A DNA stretch of 64,000 bases from CAKKQX01 sp963734595 (GCA_963734595.1 CAVTHV010000037.1:496001-560000), one strand, 5' to 3'; counted from the stretch's first letter, positions 1-8,443 are shown. Program-made: numbers and translations. Notes: a model not told the origin generated them from the letters alone.

Positions 1-20
1 TGACGGGCCTGGCCAAGTAA
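1..20 (+). CDS. 3' end of an unidentified gene
   Basis: Only the last five codons of a gene entering from the left are present. They read T-G-L-A-K and end in a TAA stop at 18-20. This is too little to identify the product. A heptamer repeat array starts two bases after the stop and an intrinsic terminator follows, so the transcription unit ends here. Confidence 0.35.
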
Positions 21-22
21 CC

Positions 23-168
23 CGTAAGTCGTGAGCGGTGAGCCGTGAGCGGTAAGCAGCAGGGCGCAGCAGAGACTGCGCCCTTTTTGTTTCACGGTCC
101 GGAAAACTGAAGCTGCGATTCTGACTCTTCACCGCTCACCGCTTACCGCTTACCGCTCACCATTCACT
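23..168. repeat. Inverted heptamer-repeat element 1
   Basis: The left array (23-57) has five heptamers of the form (C/G)GT(A/G)AGC. The right array (127-168) has six heptamers of the complementary form GCT(C/T)ACC, the last one degenerate. The two arrays are inverted copies of each other. They start two bases after the upstream stop codon and end five bases before the apaH start codon, so the element fills the whole intergenic gap. The unique core between them carries a terminator hairpin. Three more elements with the same architecture but different heptamer sequences lie at 17031, 17544 and 49689. Confidence 0.85.
62..91 (+). terminator. Intrinsic terminator upstream of apaH
   Basis: A perfect 8-bp stem (GGGCGCAG at 62-69, CTGCGCCC at 76-83) with a six-base loop is followed by five T residues and TTTGTTT-like sequence. 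It terminates the gene that ends at position 20. Confidence 0.85.
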
Positions 169-173
169 CACGC

Positions 174-1001
174 ATGTCCACCTACGCCATCGGTGATGTA
201 CAAGGCTGCTACGACCAGCTGCGGCGCTTGCTCGACAGCATCGCCTTCGATGCCGCGCGCGACCGGCTGTGGTTCGTCGGCGATCTCGTCAACCGCGGGC
301 CGCAGTCGCTGCAAACCCTGCGCTTCGTCAGCAGCCTCGGCGAACGCGCGGTAACCGTCCTCGGCAACCACGACCTGCATCTGCTGGTCGTCGCCGCAGG
401 CGTCAGAAAACCCCACCGCGGCGACACGCTCGACGAGATCCTCGCCGCGCCCGATCGCGACGAACTGCTGCATTGGCTGAGAAATCAGAACATGATGCAC
501 GTCGGCGACGGTTACGCGATGGTCCATGGCGGCCTGCTGCCGCAGTGGACCGTCACGCAGGCGCTCGCATTGGGGCGGGAAGTCGAGCAGGTGCTGCGCG
601 GCGACGGCTGTCATGAGTTCCTGCGCCATATGTACGGCAACGAGCCGGCGCGCTGGCGCGACGACCTTTCAGGCTACGACCGGCTGCGCGTGATCACCAA
701 CGCGATGACGCGCCTGCGGCTGTGTTCGGCCGACGGCACGATGGAATTCTCGCACAAGACCGGGCTTGAAAATCTGCCGGCGGGATTCATGCCGTGGTAC
801 GAAGTCCCCAACCGCGCGAGCCGCGATACGCCCATGATCACCGGCCACTGGGCGGCGCTGGGCCTGGTCGTGCGGCCCGACCTGCTGGCCATCGACACCG
901 GCTGCGCGTGGGGCCGGCGCCTCACCGCGCTGCGGCTCGAGGACCGGCGGATTTTCCAGTGTGACTGCCGCGAGATGGCGGGAACAGCGTCCGGAGAATA
1001 G
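174..1001 (+). CDS. apaH: Symmetrical bis(5'-nucleosyl)-tetraphosphatase
   Basis: Hydrolyses diadenosine tetraphosphate (Ap4A) to two ADP in the cytoplasm and so limits accumulation of this stress nucleotide. The product has 275 residues, the usual family length. All phosphoesterase metal-site motifs are present in order: GDVQG at residues 7-11, GDLVNRGP at 36-43, GNHD at 64-67 and VHGG at 117-120. The ATG at 174 is the only sensible start, because the first motif begins six residues in. No purine-rich ribosome site is obvious, since the bases before the start belong to a repeat array. The last 80 bp overlap the 3' end of the convergent acyltransferase gene. Confidence 0.95.
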   Translation: MSTYAIGDVQGCYDQLRRLLDSIAFDAARDRLWFVGDLVNRGPQSLQTLRFVSSLGERAVTVLGNHDLHLLVVAAGVRKPHRGDTLDEILAAPDRDELLHWLRNQNMMHVGDGYAMVHGGLLPQWTVTQALALGREVEQVLRGDGCHEFLRHMYGNEPARWRDDLSGYDRLRVITNAMTRLRLCSADGTMEFSHKTGLENLPAGFMPWYEVPNRASRDTPMITGHWAALGLVVRPDLLAIDTGCAWGRRLTALRLEDRRIFQCDCREMAGTASGE

Positions 1002-1791
1002 CCTCGCGCGCCGCCTGCGCGAGCTCGCGCCGGTGATGGTCGTGGTAAGCGAGCGGCGCAAGAAAATAGACATGCATGTCGATCGTGCGCTGCATGGCGA
1101 TCAGCAACAGCGTATCCCACAGGGACTTGTCGCCGTCGTAGGCGACCTCGGTGCATAGCGTGCCGTCGCCGCGGACATAGCGGATCGCCACCGGATAAAG
1201 CCCGGCGCGCGCGTCCAGCGCGGGCTGCAGCAGCGAGCTGTGAAACTTGAGTAATTCCGATCCGTCGCTGGTCGTGCCTTCGGGAAAAATCGCCACCGGG
1301 TCCCCCGCCTGCATCGCCTCCATCACCAGGCGGCTCAGCCGCACGGTGTCGTGGCGCCGCGCGCGCTCGATAAACAGCGTTCCTGCTTTCTCGCTGAACC
1401 AGCCGATTACCGGCCAGCGGCGCACCTCGGCCTTGGCGACAAACCGCACCGGCAGCACCGCATTGATCGCATAAATGTCGAGCCACGAGACGTGATTGGC
1501 GATCAGCATGAGCGGGGTGCCGCGCCGCGGCGGATCGCCGTAGACGTGCAGCCTGACGGCAAGAATGCGCAACAGGCGTGCCGACCAGCGCTTGATTTCG
1601 TGTCGCCGGCGCACCTGAGACACGAAGGGAAAAAGCAAACCCGTGATCACCACGCCCCGCAGCAAATGCAGGCCGACCCGGGCGATCCGCAGCCAGCGCG
1701 TGGCAGACGCGGAAGATTGAGCACTCATCCCGGCGATTATAAACCGGGGAGCAGGGCGTTCCTGCGCTGAGGTGAACAGCGTATCGCTCAT
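922..1791 (-). CDS. olsA: Lyso-ornithine lipid / 1-acylglycerol-3-phosphate acyltransferase (OlsA/PlsC family)
   Basis: Membrane-bound O-acyltransferase of the PlsC family. The acyltransferase box NHVSWLD is at about residues 99-105 and the glycerophosphate-binding FPEGTTS motif at 169-175. One hydrophobic N-terminal segment (about 40-58) would anchor it in the inner membrane. The start at 1791 is chosen because its ATG shares one base with the stop of the upstream olsB-like gene (TGATG), which suggests translational coupling. An internal ATG at 1725 is also possible. An adjacent OlsB-type N-acyltransferase makes the lyso-ornithine lipid acyltransferase role (OlsA) the best guess, but a general PlsC cannot be excluded. 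The C-terminal tail overlaps the 3' end of apaH and may be lengthened by a frame error. Confidence 0.82.
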   Translation of the reverse strand: MSDTLFTSAQERPAPRFIIAGMSAQSSASATRWLRIARVGLHLLRGVVITGLLFPFVSQVRRRHEIKRWSARLLRILAVRLHVYGDPPRRGTPLMLIANHVSWLDIYAINAVLPVRFVAKAEVRRWPVIGWFSEKAGTLFIERARRHDTVRLSRLVMEAMQAGDPVAIFPEGTTSDGSELLKFHSSLLQPALDARAGLYPVAIRYVRGDGTLCTEVAYDGDKSLWDTLLLIAMQRTIDMHVYFLAPLAYHDHHRRELAQAAREAILRTLFPPSRGSHTGKSAGPRAAAR

Positions 1792-2547
1792 CACCCGGCC
1801 TTGAGAAAGTGCCGTGCGTAGCGGGCGTCCGTGCGCGACAGCGGCAGCAACATCAGCAGGTCGGCGCTATTGAAATCGGGGTCCCATGCCGGCGCGCCGC
1901 AAACATAAGCGCCGACTCGCACATAACCCTTGATCAGCGGCGGCAGTGGCGCGTCCGGCGCGCTCTCCTGTAGCATCGAGAGGCAATGCGCAGCGCGGAA
2001 ATACGCGATACTCGACGGGGCTCAGATTCGACCGCCTGAGCCGCTCGTAAACGTTTGCAGCGCAATGGCCGCCATCGGCCATGCTGATGCTCGCGCAGCC
2101 AATCAGATACCGATAGCCGTGATGCAGCATGTAATCGCCGATCCCCGACCATAGCAGGCTGATAGTCGCCCCGCTGCGATAGTCGGGGTGGACGCATGAA
2201 CGGCCGACTTCGACCGTCACATCGCGCAAGGGGTTGATGCGCGTCAGGTCGAATTCCTGATCCGAGTAGAAACCGCCGATGCGGCGTGCCTGCGCGCCGC
2301 TCAGGATGCGGTAGGTGCCGACCACTTCACGGGTTTCGGTGTCGCGCACCAGCAGATGCTCGCAGTAGGCGTCATAGATGTCGCAGTCGATGCCCTGCTC
2401 GCGGCCCGGCACGCGCGCGCCCATTTCTTCCGCAAAAATCCTGTAGCGCAGGCGTTGCGCTTCACGCACTTCGAGAATGTTGCGGGCGACAGATACCATG
2501 AGCGGCTTTTTCGAGGCTTGCTGTACCGGCGTTTGTTTGACCAGCAT
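1791..2547 (-). CDS. olsB: L-ornithine N-alpha-acyltransferase OlsB-like (frame broken near 1985)
   Basis: GNAT-fold enzyme that transfers a 3-hydroxyacyl chain from ACP to the alpha-amino group of ornithine, giving lyso-ornithine lipid, the first step of phosphorus-free ornithine lipid synthesis. The start at 2547 (MLVKQTPVQQ) follows a GGAGACGGG ribosome site. Recognisable family segments are RLRYRIFAEEMGA near residue 33, DVTVEVGRSCVHPDYR in the middle and PPLIKGYVRVGA near the end. The segment up to PRCALPL and the segment from MLQESAPDAP are in different frames, so one extra base lies near 1985. Without it the product has about 251 residues, the normal length. It overlaps olsA by one base. 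Confidence 0.82.
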
Positions 2548-2701
2548 TTTTCCCGTCTCCAGTTTGAGGTGACGGGCGAACACTAAACACGGCCGATGAC
2601 ACGCCGGTGACTGAACCGTTAAGCTTTGGTTACGGGATGACGCGGAATGGTCGAGCATCACAGCGGCGTGATGCTCTCCGGATCGGGGACCGCGAAACCG
2701 C

Positions 2702-3157
2702 TCAGTGCGTGACGCGCGAGGTCATGCCGTCGGAAATGATGCGCACCTTCTCGCCGGGCTTGAATGCCTCGTCCGCCTCCTGGGTGATGGCGATCAGCGG
2801 GCCGCCATCGAGCTTGACCGTGATTTCGAGGCCCGCCTTGCGCGTGCCGACTTCTTCCGCAGCCTGGCCCGCGATACCGCCTGCGACGCTGCCGAGCACG
2901 ACGCCGACCGCGGCGCCTTTGCCCGAGCCGACATTGCTGCCGGCGACGCCGCCCACGACCGCGCCGGCCGCCGGACCGATGCCGCTGCGCGTGCCCTCGA
3001 TCTGCACCCAGCGCACGCTTTCGACCACGCCCAGGCGCACGCTGTGCTCGCGCCGCGCCTCTTCGCGCGTATAGGCGCTGCCCGACATGCTCGGCGCGCA
3101 ACCGCTGACGACGGTTACGACTGCCGCCGCTGCGGCCACCAATACGACTGGTCTCAT
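2702..3157 (-). CDS. Glycine-zipper outer-membrane lipoprotein (SlyB/Pcp-like)
   Basis: A 151-residue lipoprotein. The signal peptide ends in a lipobox with Cys20 (VVSGC), so the mature protein is lipidated. Two GxxxG-rich stretches (about residues 61-80 and 84-100, for example AGAVVGGVAGSNVG) form the glycine-zipper 2TM domain, which inserts as a hairpin in the outer membrane. A basic C-terminal domain follows (about 108-151). SlyB-like proteins belong to PhoP or envelope-stress regulons in other bacteria; no such site is evident here. It ends 12 bp before the PfkB kinase stop on the same strand and could be co-transcribed with it. Confidence 0.85.
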   Translation of the reverse strand: MRPVVLVAAAAAVVTVVSGCAPSMSGSAYTREEARREHSVRLGVVESVRWVQIEGTRSGIGPAAGAVVGGVAGSNVGSGKGAAVGVVLGSVAGGIAGQAAEEVGTRKAGLEITVKLDGGPLIAITQEADEAFKPGEKVRIISDGMTSRVTH

Positions 3158-3169
3158 CTCGATCTCAGC

Positions 3170-4105
3170 TTACCAGATCCGGGTGCCGAAACTTTCCTTG
3201 AAGCGCTGGGCGATTTCGTCGCGCGTGAAATGGTGATTCTGTCCGCCGCGTTTGGCGATCTTGATCGCGCCGAGCAGCGCAGCCAGCCTGCCGGTCTGCG
3301 GCCAGTCCAGTCCGGCACCGATCCCGTACAGCAGCCCGGCACGGAACGCGTCCCCGCAACCGGTCGGATCGACCACCGCCTCGGCCTTGACGCACGGGAT
3401 TTCGATCTGTTGCCCGCCGCTGTAAATCACGGAACCGCGCGCCCCCAATGTGACGACCAGCGCCTTTACGAGTTTCGCCAGTTCCTCGATTTTTTTCCCG
3501 GTGCGCTCCTGCAGCATCTGGCCTTCATAGTCGTTGACCGTGACATATTCCGCAATGCGCACGAACTCGAGCAGTTCCTCGCCGTTGAACATCGGCAGCC
3601 CCTGGCCGGGATCGAAAATAAAAGGGATGCCCGCGGCATGAAATTCGCGCGCATGCTGCAACATGCCGTCCCGCCCGTCCGGGGCGATGATGCCGAGACC
3701 GATGTCTTTTGCGTCCCGCACGTGATTCAGGTGCGAGTGGTTCATCGCGCCGGGATGGAACGCCGTGATCTGGTTGTCGTCGAGATCGGTGGTGATGAAG
3801 GCCTGCGCCGTGAACGTATCGGGCACCCTGCGCACGTGCTCCTGCGGGAGATGCAGCTTGTCGAGGCGATAGGAGTAGGCCTGGTGGTCGTCGCCGACGG
3901 TGGCCATGATCATGGGCTCGCCGCCCAGCATTTTCAGCGTATAGGCAATGTTGCCGGCGCAGCCGCCGAACTCGCGGCGCATGTCGGGCACCAGGAACGC
4001 GACATTCAGGATGTGCAGCTGGTCGGGAAGAATGTGGTTCTTGAACTGGTCGTGGAACACCATGATGGTGTCGTAGGCGATCGAGCCGCAGATCAGCGTG
4101 CGCAT
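3170..4105 (-). CDS. PfkB-family carbohydrate/nucleoside kinase
   Basis: Cytoplasmic ATP-dependent kinase of the ribokinase/PfkB family, 311 residues. The N-terminal glycine motif (FGGCAGNIAYTLKMLGG, about residues 47-62) and the C-terminal signature DPTGCGDAF (about 246-254, catalytic Asp in GCGD) are both intact. The substrate is not evident; adenosine kinase-like members have this size and N-terminus. The start at 4105 is preceded by a GAGAG ribosome site, while an in-frame extension to 4240 would run through the promoter region. A TATAAT on the minus strand at 4133-4138 may be its -10 box, with no strong -35. It is divergent from mscL. Confidence 0.88.
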   Translation of the reverse strand: MRTLICGSIAYDTIMVFHDQFKNHILPDQLHILNVAFLVPDMRREFGGCAGNIAYTLKMLGGEPMIMATVGDDHQAYSYRLDKLHLPQEHVRRVPDTFTAQAFITTDLDDNQITAFHPGAMNHSHLNHVRDAKDIGLGIIAPDGRDGMLQHAREFHAAGIPFIFDPGQGLPMFNGEELLEFVRIAEYVTVNDYEGQMLQERTGKKIEELAKLVKALVVTLGARGSVIYSGGQQIEIPCVKAEAVVDPTGCGDAFRAGLLYGIGAGLDWPQTGRLAALLGAIKIAKRGGQNHHFTRDEIAQRFKESFGTRIW

Positions 4106-4294
4106 GAGACTCTCGCTAAAAAATGGAATGGAATTATACCATTGGGGTTTTCCCGCCCTGTCCGGTGAAGGTCTGCGTACGGCTCGCCCATTTTGAAAAA
4201 TCCCGGACTGAAGCATAATGACCGGCGTCGGGGAAATCACGGAATTATTTATCGGCCGGGGCCTTTACCCCCTTTTGCGACAGGAGCACTCATC

Positions 4295-4720
4295 ATGCTG
4301 AAAGAGTTCAGGGAATTCGCAATGCGCGGCAACGTGGTCGACATGGCGGTCGGCATCATCATCGGCGCCGCTTTCGGAAAAATCGTCGACTCTCTGGTCA
4401 AGGACCTGATCATGCCGCCGATCGGGCTGCTGCTGGGCAAGGTCGATTTCTCCAACCTGTTCTTCGTGCTCCGGGACGGCCCGACCCCGCCTCCCTATCT
4501 CAGCATCGATGCCGCGCAAAAAGCCGGCGCCGTGACCTTCAATTACGGCCTGTTCATCAACACCCTGATCTCGTTTCTGATCGTCGCCTTCGCCGTATTC
4601 CTGCTGATCCGCGCCATCAACAAGCTCAAGCGCAAGGAAGAAGAAAAGCCCGCCGCCCCGGCCGCGCCGCCGGAGGAAGTGGTGTTGCTGCGCGAAATTC
4701 GCGACGCGCTGAAAAAGTAG
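4295..4720 (+). CDS. mscL: Large-conductance mechanosensitive channel
   Basis: Homopentameric inner-membrane channel that opens under high membrane tension and releases solutes during hypo-osmotic shock. The product has 141 residues, as usual. It begins with the amphipathic N-helix (MLKEFREFAMRGN), then TM1 with VVDMAVGIIIGAAFGKIV (about 13-30), a periplasmic loop, TM2 (about 75-100), and a C-terminal helix after a Lys/Glu/Pro-rich linker. The start at 4295 has an AGGAG site at 4282-4286. It is a single-gene unit, divergent from the PfkB kinase. Confidence 0.96.
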   Translation: MLKEFREFAMRGNVVDMAVGIIIGAAFGKIVDSLVKDLIMPPIGLLLGKVDFSNLFFVLRDGPTPPPYLSIDAAQKAGAVTFNYGLFINTLISFLIVAFAVFLLIRAINKLKRKEEEKPAAPAAPPEEVVLLREIRDALKK

Positions 4721-4861
4721 CGCGGGTCGCTGCCCCGGCCTTACCCGCGGCCGGGAAAACTCGCGTCTGTTGTGGAGCGCTCCGGCGGTCTGCCGGAGCC
4801 GGTGGCGCACGCCCCCTCTGAGCGACGCATCGCCGCGACCGGCATCGCCACTACATTCCCC

Positions 4862-4889
4862 TTGACATATATATGCAATGGCGTATATT
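4862..4889 (+). promoter_or_regulatory. arsR promoter with overlapping operator
   Basis: A perfect -35 box TTGACA is at 4862-4867 and a -10 box TATATT at 4884-4889, 16 bp apart. Between and over them lies an imperfect palindrome at 4869-4888 (ATATATGC....GCGTATAT, 16 of 20 positions symmetric), placed where a bound ArsR dimer would block RNA polymerase. The predicted transcript start falls at about 4896, next to the start codons of arsR, so the mRNA may be leaderless. Confidence 0.75.
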
Positions 4890-4890
4890 T

Positions 4891-5235
4891 ATGTCTATGG
4901 ATCACAGGCTCATATTCGACGTCATCGGCGACGCAACGCGTCGCCGTATTCTTGCCCTGCTCGCCGCGGAGGGCGAATTGTGCGTCTGCGAACTGATGGC
5001 CGCCCTGGATGACATCCAGCCCAAGGTATCCCGCCACCTTTCGGTGATTCGGGACGCCGGGCTGGCAAGCGCGCGCAGGGAGGGAACCTGGATCCATTAC
5101 CGCCTCGCCGAGCCGCTGCCCCGCTGGGTGCGTGATCTTCTCGACGCGCTGCGCGCAGGCGCCGTTCCCGAGCTGGCCGCGGATCGGACGCGTCTGAAAA
5201 AAATGCCCGGCCGGCCGACGCGCGTTGCCGCGTGA
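4891..5235 (+). CDS. ArsR/SmtB-family metalloregulator
   Basis: Winged-helix repressor that leaves DNA when it binds metal(loid). The product has 114 residues from the ATG at 4891; a second ATG lies two codons on and another reading begins at 4873. The metal site ELCVCEL, with the ArsR-type Cys-x-Cys pair, is followed by the recognition helix region VSRHLSVIRDAGL. The gene is nine bases upstream of the permease gene and heads a three-gene operon with it and a small thioredoxin. The promoter palindrome at 4869-4888 suggests autoregulation. The inducer could be As(III), Sb(III) or another thiophilic metal; sequence alone does not decide. Confidence 0.9.
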   Translation: MSMDHRLIFDVIGDATRRRILALLAAEGELCVCELMAALDDIQPKVSRHLSVIRDAGLASARREGTWIHYRLAEPLPRWVRDLLDALRAGAVPELAADRTRLKKMPGRPTRVAA

Positions 5236-5244
5236 GAAACTGAC

Positions 5245-6290
5245 ATGACGACGCTCGCGAACGCTCTTCCCCGCCGCGCGCCGTGGGGCTGGGTGATGCT
5301 CGCGGTCATTCTCTGGATTGCGGCTTATGCGAACCTGACACCGTTCGCCGACGCCGTCCTCGCGCTCAGCGGACTCTCCCGCCAAACGCATCTGGGGGAA
5401 GCGCTGCATTTCTTCTTCTACGACACGCCCAAGGTCCTGCTGCTGCTCACCGCCATCGTTTTCGTGATGGGCATCGTGCACACCTTCGTCTCGCCCGAGC
5501 GCACCCGGGCTTTTCTGTCGGGGCGGCGGCTGGGCGTTGGCAACGTGCTCGCGGCCACGCTCGGCATCGTCACGCCGTTCTGCTCGTGCTCGGCGGTGCC
5601 GCTCTTCATCGGTTTTCTCTCGGCGGGCGTGCCGCTGGGCGTGACCTTCTCGTTTCTTATCGCCGCGCCGATGGTGAACGAGGTCGCGCTCGCGCTTCTG
5701 TTCGGAATGTTCGGCTGGAAAATAGCGGGGCTCTACCTCGCCATGGGACTCATCGTCGCGATCGTTGCCGGGCTTGTCATCGGCAAGCTGCACATGGAAC
5801 GCCATCTGGAGGACTGGGTCCGTGCTATCCATACCGAGCAATGCTGCCGAATTCTCGGTACAACGTCCTTCCTGGGCCGAACGCATCGATGCCGGCGTCA
5901 GCCATGTCAGGGAAATCGTCGGCAAGGTGTGGCCTTACGTGCTCGCCGGCATTGCACTGGGCGCGGGCATTCATGGTTATGTGCCCGAGGACTTCATGGC
6001 CGGCATCATGGGCAAGGACGCCCCGTGGTGGTCGGTGCCCGCCGCGGTCGTGATCGGCGTGCCGATGTATTCCAACGCGGCCGGCATCATTCCGGTGGTG
6101 GAAGCCCTCATCGGCAAGGGCGCCGCGCTGGGCACGGTGCTCGCGTTCATGATGAGCGTGATCGCGTTGTCGCTTCCTGAAATGATCATCCTGCGCAAGG
6201 TCCTCAAAGCTGCCGTTGATCGCGACCTTCACGGGGGTCGTGGCCCTGGGCATTCTGATAGTGGGTTACGTTTTCAACGCCGTCCTGTAG
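5245..6290 (+). CDS. Predicted permease, SO_0444/ArsP-type (COG0701), frame broken twice
   Basis: Polytopic inner-membrane permease of the DUF318/PF03773 family, associated with efflux of metals or organoarsenicals. The family signature TPFCSCSAVPLFIGF is at about residues 110-124, and a second conserved block, VIGVPMYSNAAGIIPV, lies in the C-terminal half. The two halves, joined by a soluble linker, give about eight membrane segments. Two +1 breaks are present: near 5830 in the linker, and near 6208 where one A too many in CAAAG shifts the last 27 residues (ending GYVFNAVL) out of frame. Corrected, it has about 347 residues. It lies between arsR and a small thioredoxin, which supports a metal-efflux role. 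Confidence 0.85.
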
Positions 6291-6299
6291 GGGGTCATC

Positions 6300-6531
6300 A
6301 TGAAAAACGTGAAAGTTCTCGGCACCGGTTGTGCCAATTGCAAGAATACGGTCAAGCTGATCGATGAAGTCGCCAAAGCCAAAGGCATCGAGGTCCAGCT
6401 CGAGAAGGTGGAACAGATCCAGGACATCATGACCTACGGCATCATGGCGACGCCGGGCGTGGTGATCGACGGCAAGGTCGTGCATGCCGGCGGTGTGCCC
6501 GGCCCGCGCCAAGGTCGAGAGCTGGTTCTGA
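6300..6531 (+). CDS. Small thioredoxin-family protein (redox-active disulfide protein 2), frame broken near 6501
   Basis: A thioredoxin-fold protein of about 76 residues with a CxxC site (GCANCKN, about residues 10-16) and the cis-Pro loop near ATPGVVIDGK. Such proteins commonly sit beside COG0701 permeases and may deliver or reduce the metal substrate or keep the permease cysteines reduced; this is inference. The uninterrupted frame runs to 6593, but the family ending (AKVESWF then stop at 6529-6531) appears in the next frame, so one extra G lies in the GGCCC stretch near 6501. The ATG at 6300 follows a GGGGGTCATC spacer ten bases after the permease stop. Confidence 0.82.
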
Positions 6532-6631
6532 GCGGGACACAGCCGAGACTGAACCGGCCGCGAAGAGGGGGCTTCGGGTCAGTGCATAGTTGAGCGGCAT
6601 GCCGACGAAAGCGCCGATAATCCATACTACC

Positions 6632-6656
6632 CCGTTGTTTTAATTATTATTTAATT
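6632..6656 (+). repeat. T-rich intergenic motif, copy E
   Basis: CCGTTGTTTTAATTATTATT. This copy shares the CCGTTGTTTT core with sites at 13435, 29974, 43326 and 59924; a looser minus-strand copy is at 55596. It lies between the thioredoxin gene and the thiolase gene. Confidence 0.55.
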
Positions 6657-6870
6657 CAGCCCCTCGGAACGCGAACAGCGGATGGGCTGGCCGCTCAACC
6701 TATTTGTCAACTGAAGCACGGTTGCGCGTTGGCAACGCCGTCAGTGTCGGCTTCCGGGCGCATGCCAATGCTGGACTCACGCCGTATCGAGTTCGGTCAG
6801 CATTTCTTCGAGAAGCGTGCGGTCGGCAGGAATAGCCCCAAGCACAAGCGCCGCGTCATGCTTCGATGCT

Positions 6871-6884
6871 TTGACCTATATCAA
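6871..6884. promoter_or_regulatory. FNR/Anr-like box
   Basis: TTGACCTATATCAA matches the FNR/Anr consensus TTGAT-N4-ATCAA at nine of ten defined bases. It lies 251 bp upstream of the thiolase start, so the controlled gene is uncertain. It may belong to a gene that has been lost from this gap. Confidence 0.5.
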
Positions 6885-7134
6885 ACCGCAGGGCGAGTTA
6901 AGCTGGTTAACTGACATCCCGGACAGCGCACGAGGCAGCCTCCCATGAATGACCGCGCCGCATGGGCCGGCAGCGAAGACGTGTATTGCGACGCGATTCT
7001 GCGGCACTGGCAGCCGTCCGAAGGCCCGCTGATGCGCTAACTGATTGAACCGCCCTCGACTTGAGGCCGGCTGCAAACGCAACAACGCTCGTTCTCTGTT
7101 CAAACCGAATCCCTGATAACAGGAGACCCCCATC

Positions 7135-8319
7135 ATGGCTAATTCACAAGTCGTTCTTTGCAGTCCCGTCCGCACCGCCATCGGCACCTACGGCGGCACC
7201 TTGAAGAGCATCCCGGCCGTCCAACTGGGCGCGGCCGCACTGCGCGAAACGATCAAGCGCGCCGGTCTTGCCGCGGAAAAAGTCGAAACGGTCGTAATGG
7301 GACACGTGGTCCAGGCTGGCGCGAAAATGAACCCGGCGCGCCAGGCGGCCATCGCTGCGGGCATCCCGATTGCGGCACCCGCGCTGACGGTAAACCGGGT
7401 TTGCGGGTCCGGTGCCCAGGCGATTGTGTCGGCGGCGCTGGAAGTGATGGCGGGAAGTGTCCATTGCGCGGTCGCGGGCGGCATGGAAAACATGGATATG
7501 TGTCCGTACCTGATGACCGGGGGCCGCTGGGGTTACCGGATGGGCCATGCGCAAATCTATGACAGCATGTTGTTCGACGGCCTCAACGACGCATTCAGCG
7601 GCGAGCACTCGGGTTGGCATACCGAAGACCTGGTAGCGAAGCACGGCATCACGCGCGAACAGCAGGACGCATGGGCGCTGCGCTCGCAGCAGCGATTTTC
7701 GGCTGCGCAGGCGGCCGGGAAATTCGGCGCCGAGATCGTTGCAGTCGAGATCAAGGGCAGGAAAGGGCCGGAGTCCTTCGTGAAGGACGAGCACAATCGT
7801 CCCGAGACCACGGCCGAAACCCTCGCCAAGCTCAAGCCGGCCTTCCGCAAGGACGGCACGATTACGGCCGGCAACGCGCCCGGCCTCAACGCCGCCGGTG
7901 CGGCGATGATCGTCGCGGAGCGCAGCTGGGCCGAGAAAAATGGCCTGCAGCCCATGGCGCGCCTCGTGTCCTACGGCATCGCCGCCGTGGAGCCCGGCTT
8001 CTTCGGCGTCGGCCCCGTCCCCGCCGTGCGTCAGGCGCTCGAACGCGCCGGCTGGAAGACCGGTGACGTGGATCGCGTCGAGATCAACGAGGCATTCGCA
8101 GCGATCTCGATCGCATGCCTGCGGGAACTGGGTTTGAGCGAGGACATCGTGAATGTCGAAGGCGGCGCCATCGCCCACGGCCACCCGATCGGCGCGAGCG
8201 GCGCGGTGCTCACCACCCGCATACTGCATTCAATGAAACGGGACGGGCTCAAGCGGGGCATCGTCACGCTGTGTATCGGCGGCGGGCAGGGCATCGCGCT
8301 CGCGCTCGAAATGCTCTAG
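7135..8319 (+). CDS. Acetyl-CoA C-acetyltransferase (thiolase)
   Basis: Thiolase of the biosynthetic/degradative acetoacetyl-CoA type, 394 residues. Catalytic residues are visible: nucleophile Cys90 in NRVCGSGAQA, NEAFA near 323, His350 in GHPIGASGA and Cys380 in LCIGGGQG. It condenses two acetyl-CoA, or cleaves acetoacetyl-CoA and related 3-ketoacyl-CoA, in the cytoplasm. An AACAGGAG ribosome site precedes the ATG at 7135. No phaB or other polyhydroxybutyrate gene is adjacent, and the next gene is convergent, so it appears monocistronic. The exact chain-length preference (PhaA, AtoB or broad) is not determinable. Confidence 0.93.
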   Translation: MANSQVVLCSPVRTAIGTYGGTLKSIPAVQLGAAALRETIKRAGLAAEKVETVVMGHVVQAGAKMNPARQAAIAAGIPIAAPALTVNRVCGSGAQAIVSAALEVMAGSVHCAVAGGMENMDMCPYLMTGGRWGYRMGHAQIYDSMLFDGLNDAFSGEHSGWHTEDLVAKHGITREQQDAWALRSQQRFSAAQAAGKFGAEIVAVEIKGRKGPESFVKDEHNRPETTAETLAKLKPAFRKDGTITAGNAPGLNAAGAAMIVAERSWAEKNGLQPMARLVSYGIAAVEPGFFGVGPVPAVRQALERAGWKTGDVDRVEINEAFAAISIACLRELGLSEDIVNVEGGAIAHGHPIGASGAVLTTRILHSMKRDGLKRGIVTLCIGGGQGIALALEML

Positions 8320-8443
8320 CGGGAAAGCGCCGGGCGAAGGCTTCGTCGCGGGGAGACGGCCTGGACGCACACGCATTTGCGTGGCTACGCCGTCGCCAGC
8401 TGCCGCGTAGCGCTCGCCTTCACCGCCGCAGCCCGTCCGTTGT

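Larger units (their letters stand above)
6532..7134. other. Gene-poor gap with possible gene remnants
   Basis: About 600 bp without a convincing gene. A T-rich repeat motif lies at 6632-6656 and an FNR-like box at 6871-6884. A short frame on the plus strand (6945-7040, 31 codons) contains EDVYCDAILRHWQ, which resembles the tail of phage-type DNA methylases. On the minus strand a frame ending near 6780 encodes ALVLGAIPADRTLLEEML with no start codon. Both look like leftovers of lost genes; neither is supported beyond appearance. Confidence 0.4.

Noticed and set aside
2705..4168. 487-codon open frame on the plus strand opposite the lipoprotein and PfkB genes
   Set aside because: Antisense shadow typical of GC-rich DNA: His/Arg/Asp-rich low-complexity product with no family resemblance, while the minus-strand genes have clear motifs.
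6729..6914. 61-codon plus-strand frame before the thiolase
   Set aside because: No ribosome site, no resemblance to any family, and it runs through the FNR-like box; treated as non-coding.
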